Below, one piece after another: positions 24,175 through 33,340 of a DNA stretch of 64,000 nt. The stretch covers positions 45,916,611-45,980,610 of the forward strand of contig CM055103.1 in the NCBI GenBank assembly GCA_029204225.1, read 5' to 3'. The DNA is from Diphasiastrum complanatum. Lineage: Eukaryota; Streptophyta; Lycopodiopsida; Lycopodiales; Lycopodiaceae. The notes under the pieces are model-generated. The model searched no databases. It saw only the letters and a list, made by a program, of their open reading frames with translations, and was not told the origin of the DNA. A program made the translations under genes and the position numbers. Numbering within the stretch: the first letter of the stretch is position 1; every line of letters begins with the position of its first letter.

Positions 24175-24879
24175 TCACCATATCCATGATAGTGCTTCTT
24201 TGACGTTGACATCTTTGATGAGCTTGAGAGACTTGCACCATCCTAGCACCTCCAAAATTGATTCCTTCCAATTTTCATGTAGATGCTTGACCTTGGGGCT
24301 TGCTCCTTCTTCATGTGCATGCTCCTTCATGGGAAAATAAAGATTTCCTCTTGATTTATTAGGATTACAAAGATCTAACATCATGTTACCACGATCTAGA
24401 GAATTAGACTCATCCAAATTGGCAAGACTATGCATGCTATAATAACAAAGTGTTTGCATCATATCTTCATGCTTGTTTACCATACTAATCTCAGATCCAA
24501 TGAGGCTAAATACTTCATTATGGAGATAAGTGTCTTTAGAACATGATTCACTTACTCTCACAAAGAGTTTACAATTTGCCTCAATACAAATTTTCAAACT
24601 GTGAGTGAACAAATCACTTTTGCTCTTACATGACTTAAGAGCATACATTTGATGAAATAACCATTTGATTTCTAATTGATTTAAAATCAATTTCAACCTT
24701 TTAAGAACATCATCTATGTTCTCAAGAGAGACTTCATACTCAACTAGTATGGCTTTACTCCAATTTTGAGATGCAATGATCTCACTAAAGCAAATTGATT
24801 TATCAAATGCCATAAGAGAAGTAAGTATGAGATGTATACCACATGCGATATGCTCCTCTTTCCCTTGAAATTGAGCCAC
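24175..24879 (-). CDS. Unknown ORF, copy 1, in RT-less copia element
   Basis: A 234-codon open frame with no recognised function. Near the N-terminus, MAFDKSICFSEIIASQNWSK followed by AILVEYEV resembles the copia block just before RT. The rest has no RT motifs. It contains ANCKLFVRVSESCSKDTYLH and a C-terminal Lys/His/Glu-rich segment (KSRGNLYFPMKEHAHEEGAS). It aligns along much of its length with the ORF at 25727-25029, for example CKLFVRVSE against CKLLMRISE. The two are therefore diverged tandem copies. No signal peptide or membrane segment is evident. Translation is unproven; it may simply be an internal deletion product with captured DNA. Confidence 0.5.
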   Translation of the reverse strand: MAQFQGKEEHIACGIHLILTSLMAFDKSICFSEIIASQNWSKAILVEYEVSLENIDDVLKRLKLILNQLEIKWLFHQMYALKSCKSKSDLFTHSLKICIEANCKLFVRVSESCSKDTYLHNEVFSLIGSEISMVNKHEDMMQTLCYYSMHSLANLDESNSLDRGNMMLDLCNPNKSRGNLYFPMKEHAHEEGASPKVKHLHENWKESILEVLGWCKSLKLIKDVNVKEALSWIW

Positions 24880-24925
24880 ATGGACTCACCCATATTTCTT
24901 GAGTTTCTTTTTGGAATCACAGTTT

Positions 24926-25012
24926 GAGAAGGTCTCTCCTCCTCACTCCTTGGCACACTTGAACCTTGAGAAGGACTCTCCTCCTCAATCCTTGGCACAC
25001 TTGAACCTTGAT
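24926..25012 (-). repeat. 42 bp coding-type tandem repeat
   Basis: Slightly more than two copies of a 42 bp unit containing CTTGGCACACTTGAACCTTG. On the minus strand it translates as 14-residue repeats like VPRSEEERPSQ. It lies between the two unknown ORFs of the RT-less element. Confidence 0.8.
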
Positions 25013-25028
25013 ATGACTCCTTAAGATC

Positions 25029-25727
25029 TTACTCATGATGCTCCTTCTTGATGGAAATCCGAGACCTCCATGTCTCATAATGATCACAACAAATATGACC
25101 ATTCAATATGCACTTCCTATGATTATCAAGATTACTTATGCTAGAAACATAAGTCCAAAAATCACCACAACTTGGCATGATTTTTCCAATATTGAAATCA
25201 CAAGGTATTTCCATCTTAATAAGGATAACTACTTGCTTATGGATAGAAGTGTCCACTTTGGATGCTTCACTTATTCTCATAAGAAGTTTACAACTTGCCT
25301 TTAAGATTGAAAACTTACAATTTTCATCTTTATGAATGAACACATTATTCATGGTCTTATTGAAACCAAAAGATCCTACATTATGAAGATATTTCCATTT
25401 TCTTGACTTCATAACTAATGTAAGCTTACAAGGAAAACATATTTTGCTATCTTTTAAGGCATCACACTCAACTAGTATTGCCTTAATCCACCTTTGAGAT
25501 ACAAAAATCTCTTCAAAGCAAAATGGTTCTTCATAAGTTGACATGAGAGCATAAATGAAACTATTTTCATTTTGTGATTGCTCCTTATTCTTGATTGATT
25601 TCTCTTGGATAATAACAATAAGTTTGAACTTGTCCAAAGTTCCAAGCAGAATACTTCTTAAGACATAAAATAAATCCAAGTTACTTTCATGAAAGTGACA
25701 TCTATCTTTGCATCTTGAACCAAACAA
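25029..25727 (-). CDS. Unknown ORF, copy 2, in RT-less copia element
   Basis: A 232-codon open frame, the 5' member of the tandem pair. Residues about 60-90 read YALMSTYEEPFCFEEIFVSQ then RWIKAILVECDAL, which is the copia linker just upstream of RT. RT motifs such as KARLVAKG, YGLKQ or YVDD do not follow. What does follow is CKLTLVMKSRKWKYLHN, ENCKFSILKASCKLLMRISE and VDTSIHKQVVILIKMEIP, all with counterparts in the 24879-24175 frame. The overlapping frame at 25999-25658 supplies the gag zinc-knuckle remnant upstream. No function can be given. Confidence 0.5.
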   Translation of the reverse strand: MFGSRCKDRCHFHESNLDLFYVLRSILLGTLDKFKLIVIIQEKSIKNKEQSQNENSFIYALMSTYEEPFCFEEIFVSQRWIKAILVECDALKDSKICFPCKLTLVMKSRKWKYLHNVGSFGFNKTMNNVFIHKDENCKFSILKASCKLLMRISEASKVDTSIHKQVVILIKMEIPCDFNIGKIMPSCGDFWTYVSSISNLDNHRKCILNGHICCDHYETWRSRISIKKEHHE

Positions 25728-26167
25728 TGCACTTCCAAATGAAAAATTTCAAAAGATTTGACATGTGTTGTGATGGACTCTTGAAGACAAATCTTGCAAG
25801 TCCTTGTGAGACTCCAAGCCTCATTCACCTTTCCACAAAGGAAACACCTTTCCTTGGACTTGTCCTTCTTGTATTTGCATTTTGAACTTGAAGCTCCATC
25901 CTTCACCTCGGCCACCTTGGTTTGGTTCTCCTTGTATGGATTGGTCTTCCTTTTTGATAGGACGAACACGAAAATGAAGATTTTCAAATTGTCTCCCATT
26001 CGAGCGACGAATCAGAAGAAGAAAGATTCGAGAGGTAGCCTGCTACCATAGTTCCTGTAAACCAAGATGGTTCCAGACCGAGCAGAGCAGACAAAGACAA
26101 AGACATTGCTGTCCCAGGAGGATCTCCTAGAAGGTCGACAAGACCACGAAGGGCGCCAACAAGATAT

Positions 26168-27328
26168 GTGCCAGGCAGCTCAGCTTCCACATCAGAAGAG
26201 TTCTGTGGGTTCAGTGGCGAACCACATATTTTTGAGGAAGCGATTGAAAGTCCAGAAAAGGACAATTGGATCCAGGCCATGAACGAAGAGATGGAGTCCA
26301 TGAGGAAGAATCGGGTATGGATGTTGCAACCATTACAACATAAGCGCAAGACTGTCAAATGCAAATGGGTTTTCAAACTCAAATACGGACCATATGGAAA
26401 TGTGACGAAGTACAAGGCAAGACTGGTAGCGAAGGGATTTTCTCAGAGATATGGTATTGACTACTCTGAAACCTTCTCACCTGTCGTCAAACATTTGTCC
26501 CTACGTCTGTTATTTGCATATGTAACAGCTTATGACCTTAGGATCGACATTGTGGACGAGAAGACAGCCTTCTTGCATGGTGAACTAGACGAAGAGGTCT
26601 ATATGGATCGACCCCCACGATATGTCTCGAATTCACTTCTTGACTATGCATGCAGAATGCATAGAAGCATCTACGGTCTAAAACAATCAGCTCGACAATG
26701 GTACAAGAAGAAAGATCAAGCCCTAAAATCATTAGGATTCAAGCCTATGTTGGCTGATTCCAATGTATATGTCAGAGTTACAGATGGACAGATCATCATT
26801 GTGGCTGTGTACATGGACAACACTCTGATACTTTGCAAGAGTGAGCAGCTGATCGTTGAAGTGAAGACAGACATCTTGAAACATTTTGAGATTGTGGATC
26901 TGGGAGAAGCCAAGTGTTACCTGGGCTTGCAAATTGAAAGAGACTATGAGGGAGGTAAGCTATACCTTCACCAGTCCAGATACACCCAGAAGATCCTAGA
27001 GGACATTGGGATGCTGAACTACAAAGGAGCGAATACTCCAATGCTCACAAGGATGGTGCTAACAAATGATGACTATCCAAATACTGAGGAAGAGAGAGAA
27101 CAGATGCAGCTTACACCTTACAAGAAGCTAATAGGATCACTGGTGTACCTTGCAGACAACACACGTCCTGATATTGCTTATGTAGTATTCAGGATGAGCC
27201 AATTCTATACAAATCCAGGCTCGACACATTGGAAGATTGCAAAACGCATTTTGCAATATCTTCAATTAACGAGGGATTATGGCTTGTGTTATTGTCGTGA
27301 TCTAGGTTTCAGGATACAACGATGCTAG
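26168..27328 (+). pseudogene. Copia reverse transcriptase, near-complete frame with mutated YVDD box
   Basis: An open frame of 386 residues covers the whole copia RT: WIQAMNEEMESM, KCKWVFKLKYGPYGNVTKYK, ARLVAKGFSQRYGIDY, ETFSPVV, FLHGELDEEVYM, SIYGLKQSARQWY, DLGEAKCYLGLQI, PYKKLIGSLVYLADNTRPDI. The catalytic box reads VAVYMDNTLIL instead of YVDD: the second catalytic Asp is Asn, which should abolish polymerisation. The frame runs off into a frameshift at the RNase H border. Its length and lack of stops suggest more recent activity than the neighbouring copies. Confidence 0.85.
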
Positions 27329-27783
27329 CTGGGCATCTCTCAAGGACGATTGTAAAAGCGTCTCAGGAGGGTGCACCATCGCATCAGGAGCAGCAGTTCT
27401 TTGGGTCAGCAAGAAGCAGACCGTTGTAGCCCAGTCATCTTGCGAAGCAGAGTACGTTGCAGCAACAAAGATGGCCAACGAGATAATCTGGCTAAGACAG
27501 TTTTTGGACGAATTGGGCGAAACAAGAAACAAGCCTCTGATCTTGCAGATGGACAACACCTCATCTGACCAAAGATCCCGTGTTCCATTCGAGAACAAAG
27601 CACATCGCAATCAAGTATCACTTGATCAGAGATCTAATTGAAAAGAAGATGTTGCAGACCACCTTCATCAGAACGAAAGACATGCTTGCTGACATCTTCA
27701 CCAAAGCCCTGGACAAAGGACTTTTTGAGAGACAGAGGAGCAGTCTCGGGATCATAAAGCTATCAGCTTTGAGAGGGTGCTGA
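27306..27783 (+). pseudogene. Copia RNase H, frameshifted
   Basis: Continuation of the preceding RT in other frames: SGYNDASWASLKDDCKSVSG, LWVSKKQTVVAQSSCEAEYV and ANEIIWLRQFLDELG. After a second shift near 27560 come HSRTKHIAIKYHLIRDLI and DMLADIFTKALDKGLF to the stop before 27784. Conserved acidic residues are still visible (YNDASW, CEAEY), but the frame is broken twice. Confidence 0.8.
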
Positions 27784-28710
27784 AGAAACAAAACGTTTCT
27801 AATTACAAAGCTTTGCTAGCTTTCAACCCTCTGCCTAACGAAGATGTTCGCAAACACGAAAGTCATGAGACATGAAGCACGAAAGTTTCGCGAACACCTG
27901 ACAAAAAGACACAAACACAAAAGATTTGCGAACGAGACCCTTTTGTGGTCCAACACGAGAAAGTCAGACAATGAAAACAAAACCAACGACGCGATACAAA
28001 AAATGTCGCGAAACCATTTATGCCCTCGTGCTCCAAAGTGTACCAACAAAGATCATACAAGTACCCAGAAGTACAGATATCTGATCTAATGGCATGACAT
28101 CGGCAAATACACTCTAGGTCGTGGCTAATCTGTCACTCTTGTAATTTCCAATTAGTTGTAGATGCTTAATCACTCTAATCTTAAAGTTACATAGAACGAC
28201 TATATACTTGCTGGATGATACTTGACACATATACAGATAAAAATAGTCTGATTCTAGTAAAAAATCAAGACGAAATACAAACAAGAAGTCCGCCTGCGAG
28301 CGAGACAAGTTCTGTGATCAGGATCCATAGAGATCCACAAGTTCGCTAGTAAGCAAGACATCCACTCGTGAGAGAACTGTACTACATGCAGTGCTTGAAG
28401 AATCAAGAGAAGATGATTTTTGTAGCCATTGTGCACATGTCTTCTTTTATGATGTATGATCTTGAATGCAAATGTATTTGCTGTTATTCGTGTGTCTGAT
28501 TCTCCCATTCATTACATTGGTTGAATTTGTTGAATGCTACATTAAATTTATAAACGTAGATCAGCAGTTCCTGACTACATCCTAGAGGACTGTAGGAGTG
28601 TTTCAGTTGGCAGTGTCCAGCGACCACATCTAAATTCCATTCGAATCGTGTAGAATCACGGTTGCTTCGCTTTCGCGACTGTTTTACGACCGCAAAACAT
28701 CTCATCAACA
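27784..28710 (+). mobile_element. Probable 3' UTR/LTR of the copia element
   Basis: Non-coding sequence directly after the RNase H stop. It is composed of repeated GCGAAC/TTCGCG words, then AT-rich sequence and a terminal CGC-rich stretch ending ...CATCTCATCAACA near 28711. I could not pair it with a 5' copy, so the ends are not fixed. Confidence 0.4.
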
Positions 28711-29020
28711 ATACAAGGATATTCTATGTTGTTCTGTGACACTTTCCTTGTCTTTTGTATCATAATTCGAATACAACAAAGTTGTTTTGTATATTATATC
28801 CCAAATCCCATTGTGAGTTTTATCGGGCCCCTCTCCAACGAATATATTGTGAAATATTTAATACAATGTCTTCTTATTTTAATCCATGGTTATATTTCCT
28901 GCACTAGTTCATATTTCTATTTTCTATCTAATTTAATTTTACAAAAAATTTATTTTATTGTATCCAACGTACTCTATCTCTTTTTGTCTCTCTCTTTTAT
29001 TTTAAAATCACAAGACTAGC
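28711..29020. other. Unrecognised AT-rich spacer
   Basis: About 300 bp of T-rich sequence between two retroelements; nothing recognised. Confidence 0.35.
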
Positions 29021-29024
29021 ATTG

Positions 29025-29586
29025 AAATTACTCAAGATGTGCCTTTAAAACCAAGATTTCACTTCCATGTTGATTATGGCCAAATGAGGCTCTATATATA
29101 CACAAGAGGAAGCTCGAGCTACTGCTGACTCAGCTGATCTGGCACGTGTGAGAGTGCCTAGTCATCAAAGGATCCACCAATCATCATCAATATGGCACAT
29201 GGTCCATGATTTCCTAATTTACAGTCACCTCCTTGATTTTGGGCAGTTTTTCTAATTTATAGGAACTTGGATAAATATCTTCTACAAGTGGGAACTCGCC
29301 TACTTTTGATGTGTAAACAGATGTGAGCAGTCCTTTACACATGGGAGATCATTCCTACCCACATGGTATAGCATTTCCTACCAATAAAATGATGCCAAGT
29401 GGCATATAGCTAGAAAACTAGATTTTGGCCATTTTAGCCACTATATCTCAAATAAAATAGTATGTACAACCTATATGACTAGTCTAAATGATATGTGCAA
29501 TTATTTGACACATGGGAACAGACATGTGTAATGATGATATTTACATAAATTTGGCCTAGATCAAGCAAGATTTTGGCAATTTCACA
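29025..29586 (-). mobile_element. Copia 3' LTR
   Basis: Minus-strand start TGTGAAATTGCC at 29586-29575, preceded by the polypurine stretch TTTTGAGGAG. The inner sequence matches the LTR at 23.4-24.05 kb (GATTATGGCCAAATG, CTATATATACA). The distal end is truncated or unclear near 29025. Confidence 0.7.
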
Positions 29587-31264
29587 CTCCTCAAAATCTA
29601 GCTTGGTAAATCTACTATCTACAACTCCAAGTGCTAATATTTACTTTACAAATGGATCCTTTGGAAATGGATTGGTGAGTATATTAGCAATACAATCTGA
29701 TGATGAAACAACATGGATGAGCTTGATCTCCTTTGCCTGTAATTTCTCCCTCACAAAATGAAGTGAAAAAATTTCGATGTGCTTGGTTCGAGTATGGAAG
29801 ATTTGATTGTTGGCAAGTTGTTGGGCTGCTTGATTGTCACAATAAATGCATGGAATGTCTTCAGCCTTGATCACATAAAGCTCCTCCAAAAGTCTTCTTA
29901 GCCATAGGATCTCCTTTGTTGTTGTTGTCATAGCTTTGTACTCGAATTTAGTTGATGAAAGAGAGATGGTATCTGGCTATTTGGAAAGCCAAGATATAAC
30001 TCCTCCACATAAGAATGTAGCAAAGGCACTTGTGGATCTTCTATCCACTTTGTCACCTGCAATATATGAGTCCGAGTATGCTCTCAAACTCCATAGCTTT
30101 GAAGTTTAGAATGGCCTAACCTTTGGTGCCACAATTACACTTGAGTGAGCTCCTCCCTTGCCATATTCACACTTCCAACCATAAAATTAGCATCCAATTT
30201 GAATAACCTTCCATGCTTAAGACCACTAGCAATACACTTATCATTTTTCAAGATGGAACATTGTCTAGATCTACTTTCTTAGATGATCCGAGGCATAATG
30301 GAATGGATCCAATTCCTACAATCTCACACTCTTGATCACTTGTTGTGAAGATAAACGTTTTAGAGTCATTGTAAGAAAGTAAGGTAGAAAAGTAGTCCTT
30401 TTGGTGAGTTATGTGGGAACTTGCCCCACTATCAATCCAGCAAGTGTTTTGATTAGATGTTGGTGTTATTATGGATGTCAAGGATGAGTTGCATTCATCC
30501 TCCTCCTCCTCAAGCACAAGGTTTCCATGGTTGTCCTTCTCTTGGGCATTCTTCTTCTTGTAACACTCGAATGCAAAGTGTCCTTTCTTACCACAAAATA
30601 AATACTATAGCTTCTTCTTGTCCTTCTTGCTCTTGCCTTTGGAGCTTGATCCTCCATCCTTGCTCTCGACCTCCATGTCTTGGGTCTTCTTGGATAGTCT
30701 CCTCAACTACAAGCACACTACAAAGCTTTTCTATGTTAGGAAGTAGATCTTGGATAGCAAAAGTCTGAACTAGTTTAGAAATGATTTGAACTAACTCATT
30801 CCTTAATCCATTCAAAATGATTTGAATTAACTCATTGTTTTGGATCTTATCACCTATAGAAGACAACTCTCTATTCAAAGATTTGATCCTAAGAACATAA
30901 TCTTGGGCACTTTCATTACTTCCTTTCATGCTTTGAAGTATTTGGTTTCTTACCATGAGTATTCTTGAAGTTTTTTGGGATTCATAAATAGATTTTAGTG
31001 AATCCCATGCCTCTTTGGCCAAGATACAAAATCAAATTTCTCCCAATAGGTCATTACTTACATTCATTTTTAAGCAATATAATGCCAATCTAGATCTCTT
31101 CTTGTACTTTACCGATTCTTGACCACCTTAAGGTTCTTCTTCCACATGAAGGACAATGTCATAGAGATCATGGAGTAATATTAAAGACTCCATTCTCACT
31201 TTCCAAATGGCATAATTAGTGGATGTGAGCCTCTCATTGGCTTCAAAGCCACCCATTGATGCCA
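29587..31264 (-). mobile_element. Internally deleted copia element (gag, protease, RNase H end)
   Basis: Minus-strand order: gag start ATG at about 31264 (a frame beginning MASMGGFEANERLTSTNYAI), capsid frame 31022-30588 (AKEAWDSLKSIYESQ, LNRELSSIGDKIQ), then a degraded zinc knuckle. The protease is in frame 30517-30248 with intact CWIDSGASSHIT, followed by a scrap of the pre-integrase region (GLKHGRLFKLDAN). The sequence then jumps to RNase H at about 30060-29641 (TRTKHIEIFSLHFVREKLQ, DCIANILTNPFPKDPF). Integrase and RT have been deleted. The ILTNP/LTKP motif is also mutated. Confidence 0.85.
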
Positions 31265-31719
31265 TTTTTAGTGAAAAAGCACTTGAAATTTTTTATGGTT
31301 TCGCTTGGAGATCTGAACCTATAGTGTCTTATAGGAATTGAAATCTTGTAGACTCGGCCCTATCACTCTTGAACAAATCTAGAATGATGGATTTATAGAT
31401 TTAGTCTCACACTTGTAGAATCACTCATTAATCTATAATTTTTGGCAATCTTTCTCTCTCAGCTTCAATGCACACTCAAAACATCTGACAATCAGCTTTA
31501 ATGTACTTGAATCAAGCTTTAAATCAACCATATGATTTATCTAGACCAAGAACAAATCAATGGAATAGAAACAATGCAAGAGAAAGCTTGAAAAATACAC
31601 TAAATTGACTAGTTTTGGGTGTATGAAGCAAATAATGCACCAAACTGAATTTTAATGCTCAGAATAGGTACTATACGGCCCCACACGTGTGAAATTCAAC
31701 AATCAGTAAAGAATGTGAA
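31265..31719. other. 5' leader region of the deleted copia element
   Basis: Non-coding DNA upstream of the gag start on the minus strand. It contains the decamer CACACGTGTG at 31682-31691. No complete 5' LTR or clean PBS could be delimited. Confidence 0.35.
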
Positions 31720-32910
31720 TGCCATAATCTCATCAACAATACATCCAAAGTAACCGATTACAAAGTATTCGTTGTTGTTAGTTCACATGTAAGTTCTGAG
31801 CTCAATTAAAGTTTAACATTTACCCACAACTGCAAGTAAATCACGTAATAGTGTTGGATTTTCCACCATCCACAATACGGAATATTTCATACACTAGGGT
31901 TTTCCACCTGATGGATGGCCAAAAGTCTATGCATTAAAAACCTTGGCATCATCTTTGCAATGGCAATCAATAAATGTTCAATGTTGTTGATTTTGTACAT
32001 ATGCATTGTTACAATACCCAATTATCCATCACATTATTAGAATACTTACCTACTATGCACTTAAGAGAGAAACTTAGTCACATGATAATGCAATAAAATT
32101 ATCAAACACACAACACATTCATGATTTCACTCTATTTTATCCACACATGAAACTAAGAAAATGATCCAAGAAAAACAGGCTTTAAGAAACTCAAATACAC
32201 CAACAATCACGGATAAAGCATATAATTAGCTCCTTTTTTTTCATATTAGTAAAGAATGCAAACACTATAATCTCATGAACAACACGTCCAAAATAACTGA
32301 ACCAATATTATGACAACCCAAACAAAGTTATTGCTAGTTTTCATCTGCATTTTACAAAAATTAGACACTTTTCAATGGTCAATTAATATATATTCACTCG
32401 CACATGTAGATCACACATTACAACTAGCCCCATACACATTGAAGCACCTGAAACACAATCACAAATATTGCAATCTAATATTACTACCTAAACAATGCTC
32501 ATTAATGTGCTCACTGTCACATGTATGTAGTTCACACATTACAACTAGCCTCATACACTCAAAGTACCTGAAACACAATTACGAATCTTGCAATTTAATA
32601 TTACTACCCAAACAATGCCCAAAAGGCACCCTTATGGAGGAATACCCATCAATCGACTAGTCAATGTTAATGACTATTAACATTACTAGCAATACAACTA
32701 CAAAAAACCTGTCCAAGTATTATTGTGTCCCACATAGAACATGGGAAAAGTTGGCTTGCAACAAAATAATTGCATTTTCATTACAAATTATTTACTAGTT
32801 AATATCTAAGCTTTAAGCTCAGTTACAATCCAGCATATGCTTACAATTGCAACTAAACCACGTAATGGTGTTCGATTTTCCAGTAATATAAAGAGTACGA
32901 AGTATTTCAT
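31720..32910. repeat. Segmentally duplicated AT-rich repeats
   Basis: Several blocks recur. About 31722-31800 (ATAATCTCATCAACAATACA) resembles 32268-32340. About 31830-31900 (CTGCAAGTAAATCACGTAAT) resembles 32845-32915. A block of about 105 bp at 32401-32505 (TCACACATTACAACTAGCC, ACCTGAAACACAAT) is repeated in tandem at 32520-32625. The second array edge lies about 430 bp upstream of the PF16 start. No coding role is seen. Confidence 0.7.
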
Positions 32911-32914
32911 GTAT

Positions 32915-32917
<3 letters not shown>

Positions 32918-32970
<53 letters not shown>

Positions 32971-33013
32971 GCCTGATGCCTGTGGAGGGAGAGGGAGAGG
33001 CGCTGCTGCCCGT

Positions 33014-33060
<47 letters not shown>
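32918..33060. repeat. Paired (GA)n microsatellites upstream of PF16
   Basis: Two GA tracts (32918-32970, mostly perfect, and 33016-33060) are separated by a short G-rich spacer with TGCCTGTGGAGG and GCTGCTGCCCGTGG. They lie about 280-420 bp upstream of the PF16 ATG, in the likely promoter or 5' leader. GA repeats are binding sites for plant BBR/BPC proteins (established knowledge); a role here is inference. Confidence 0.95.
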
Positions 33061-33061
<1 letters not shown>

Positions 33062-33340
33062 ATATAATCAATGGAATGTCAATTACGTCAGGTAATGGTC
33101 AATTGGTCGTGGGCCAGTACCATAAATAATTCGGTCCCCAGGCAGCTCATGGCCTCCGCCACTCGCTGCTCCGGTCCTAGATTATTTGTGGTAATGGCTA
33201 TTTCAATGGCCATTACACAATAAATAACTTGTGAATGGATCCATGGATGGAGTCCCTCTTTTGGGGCTTGGCTCTAATAAGTGGGTAATTTAAGGGGAAC
33301 TATGGCATGCAAAAGGAAAGCATTCGTCGTTTGAATTATT

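Larger units (their letters stand above)
24049..25999 (-). mobile_element. RT-less copia-derived element carrying a duplicated unknown ORF
   Basis: The internal region runs on the minus strand from about 25999 to the polypurine tract at 24060. It opens with a truncated copia gag tail: a Lys-rich stretch, then ERCFLCGK, the first half of a CCHC knuckle. No protease, integrase, RT or RNase H is present. Instead two related open frames follow (25727-25029 and 24879-24175). Each begins near a remnant of the copia pre-RT block (EPFCFEEI...WIKAILVECDAL; SICFSEII...WSKAILVEYEV) and then continues into sequence unrelated to RT. The 5' end abuts the copia element at 26.0 kb. Confidence 0.65.
26005..27783 (+). 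mobile_element. Ty1/copia pol fragment (linker, RT, RNase H)
   Basis: A plus-strand copia segment begins in the post-integrase linker (RRSTRPRRAPTRYVPG) and continues through RT into RNase H. It ends at the stop after LADIFTKALDKGLFERQRSS. The gag, protease and integrase are missing, so it is 5' truncated at the junction with the RT-less element at about 26000. Two frameshifts (near 27305 and 27560) break RNase H. The following about 900 bp is LTR-like. Confidence 0.85.
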
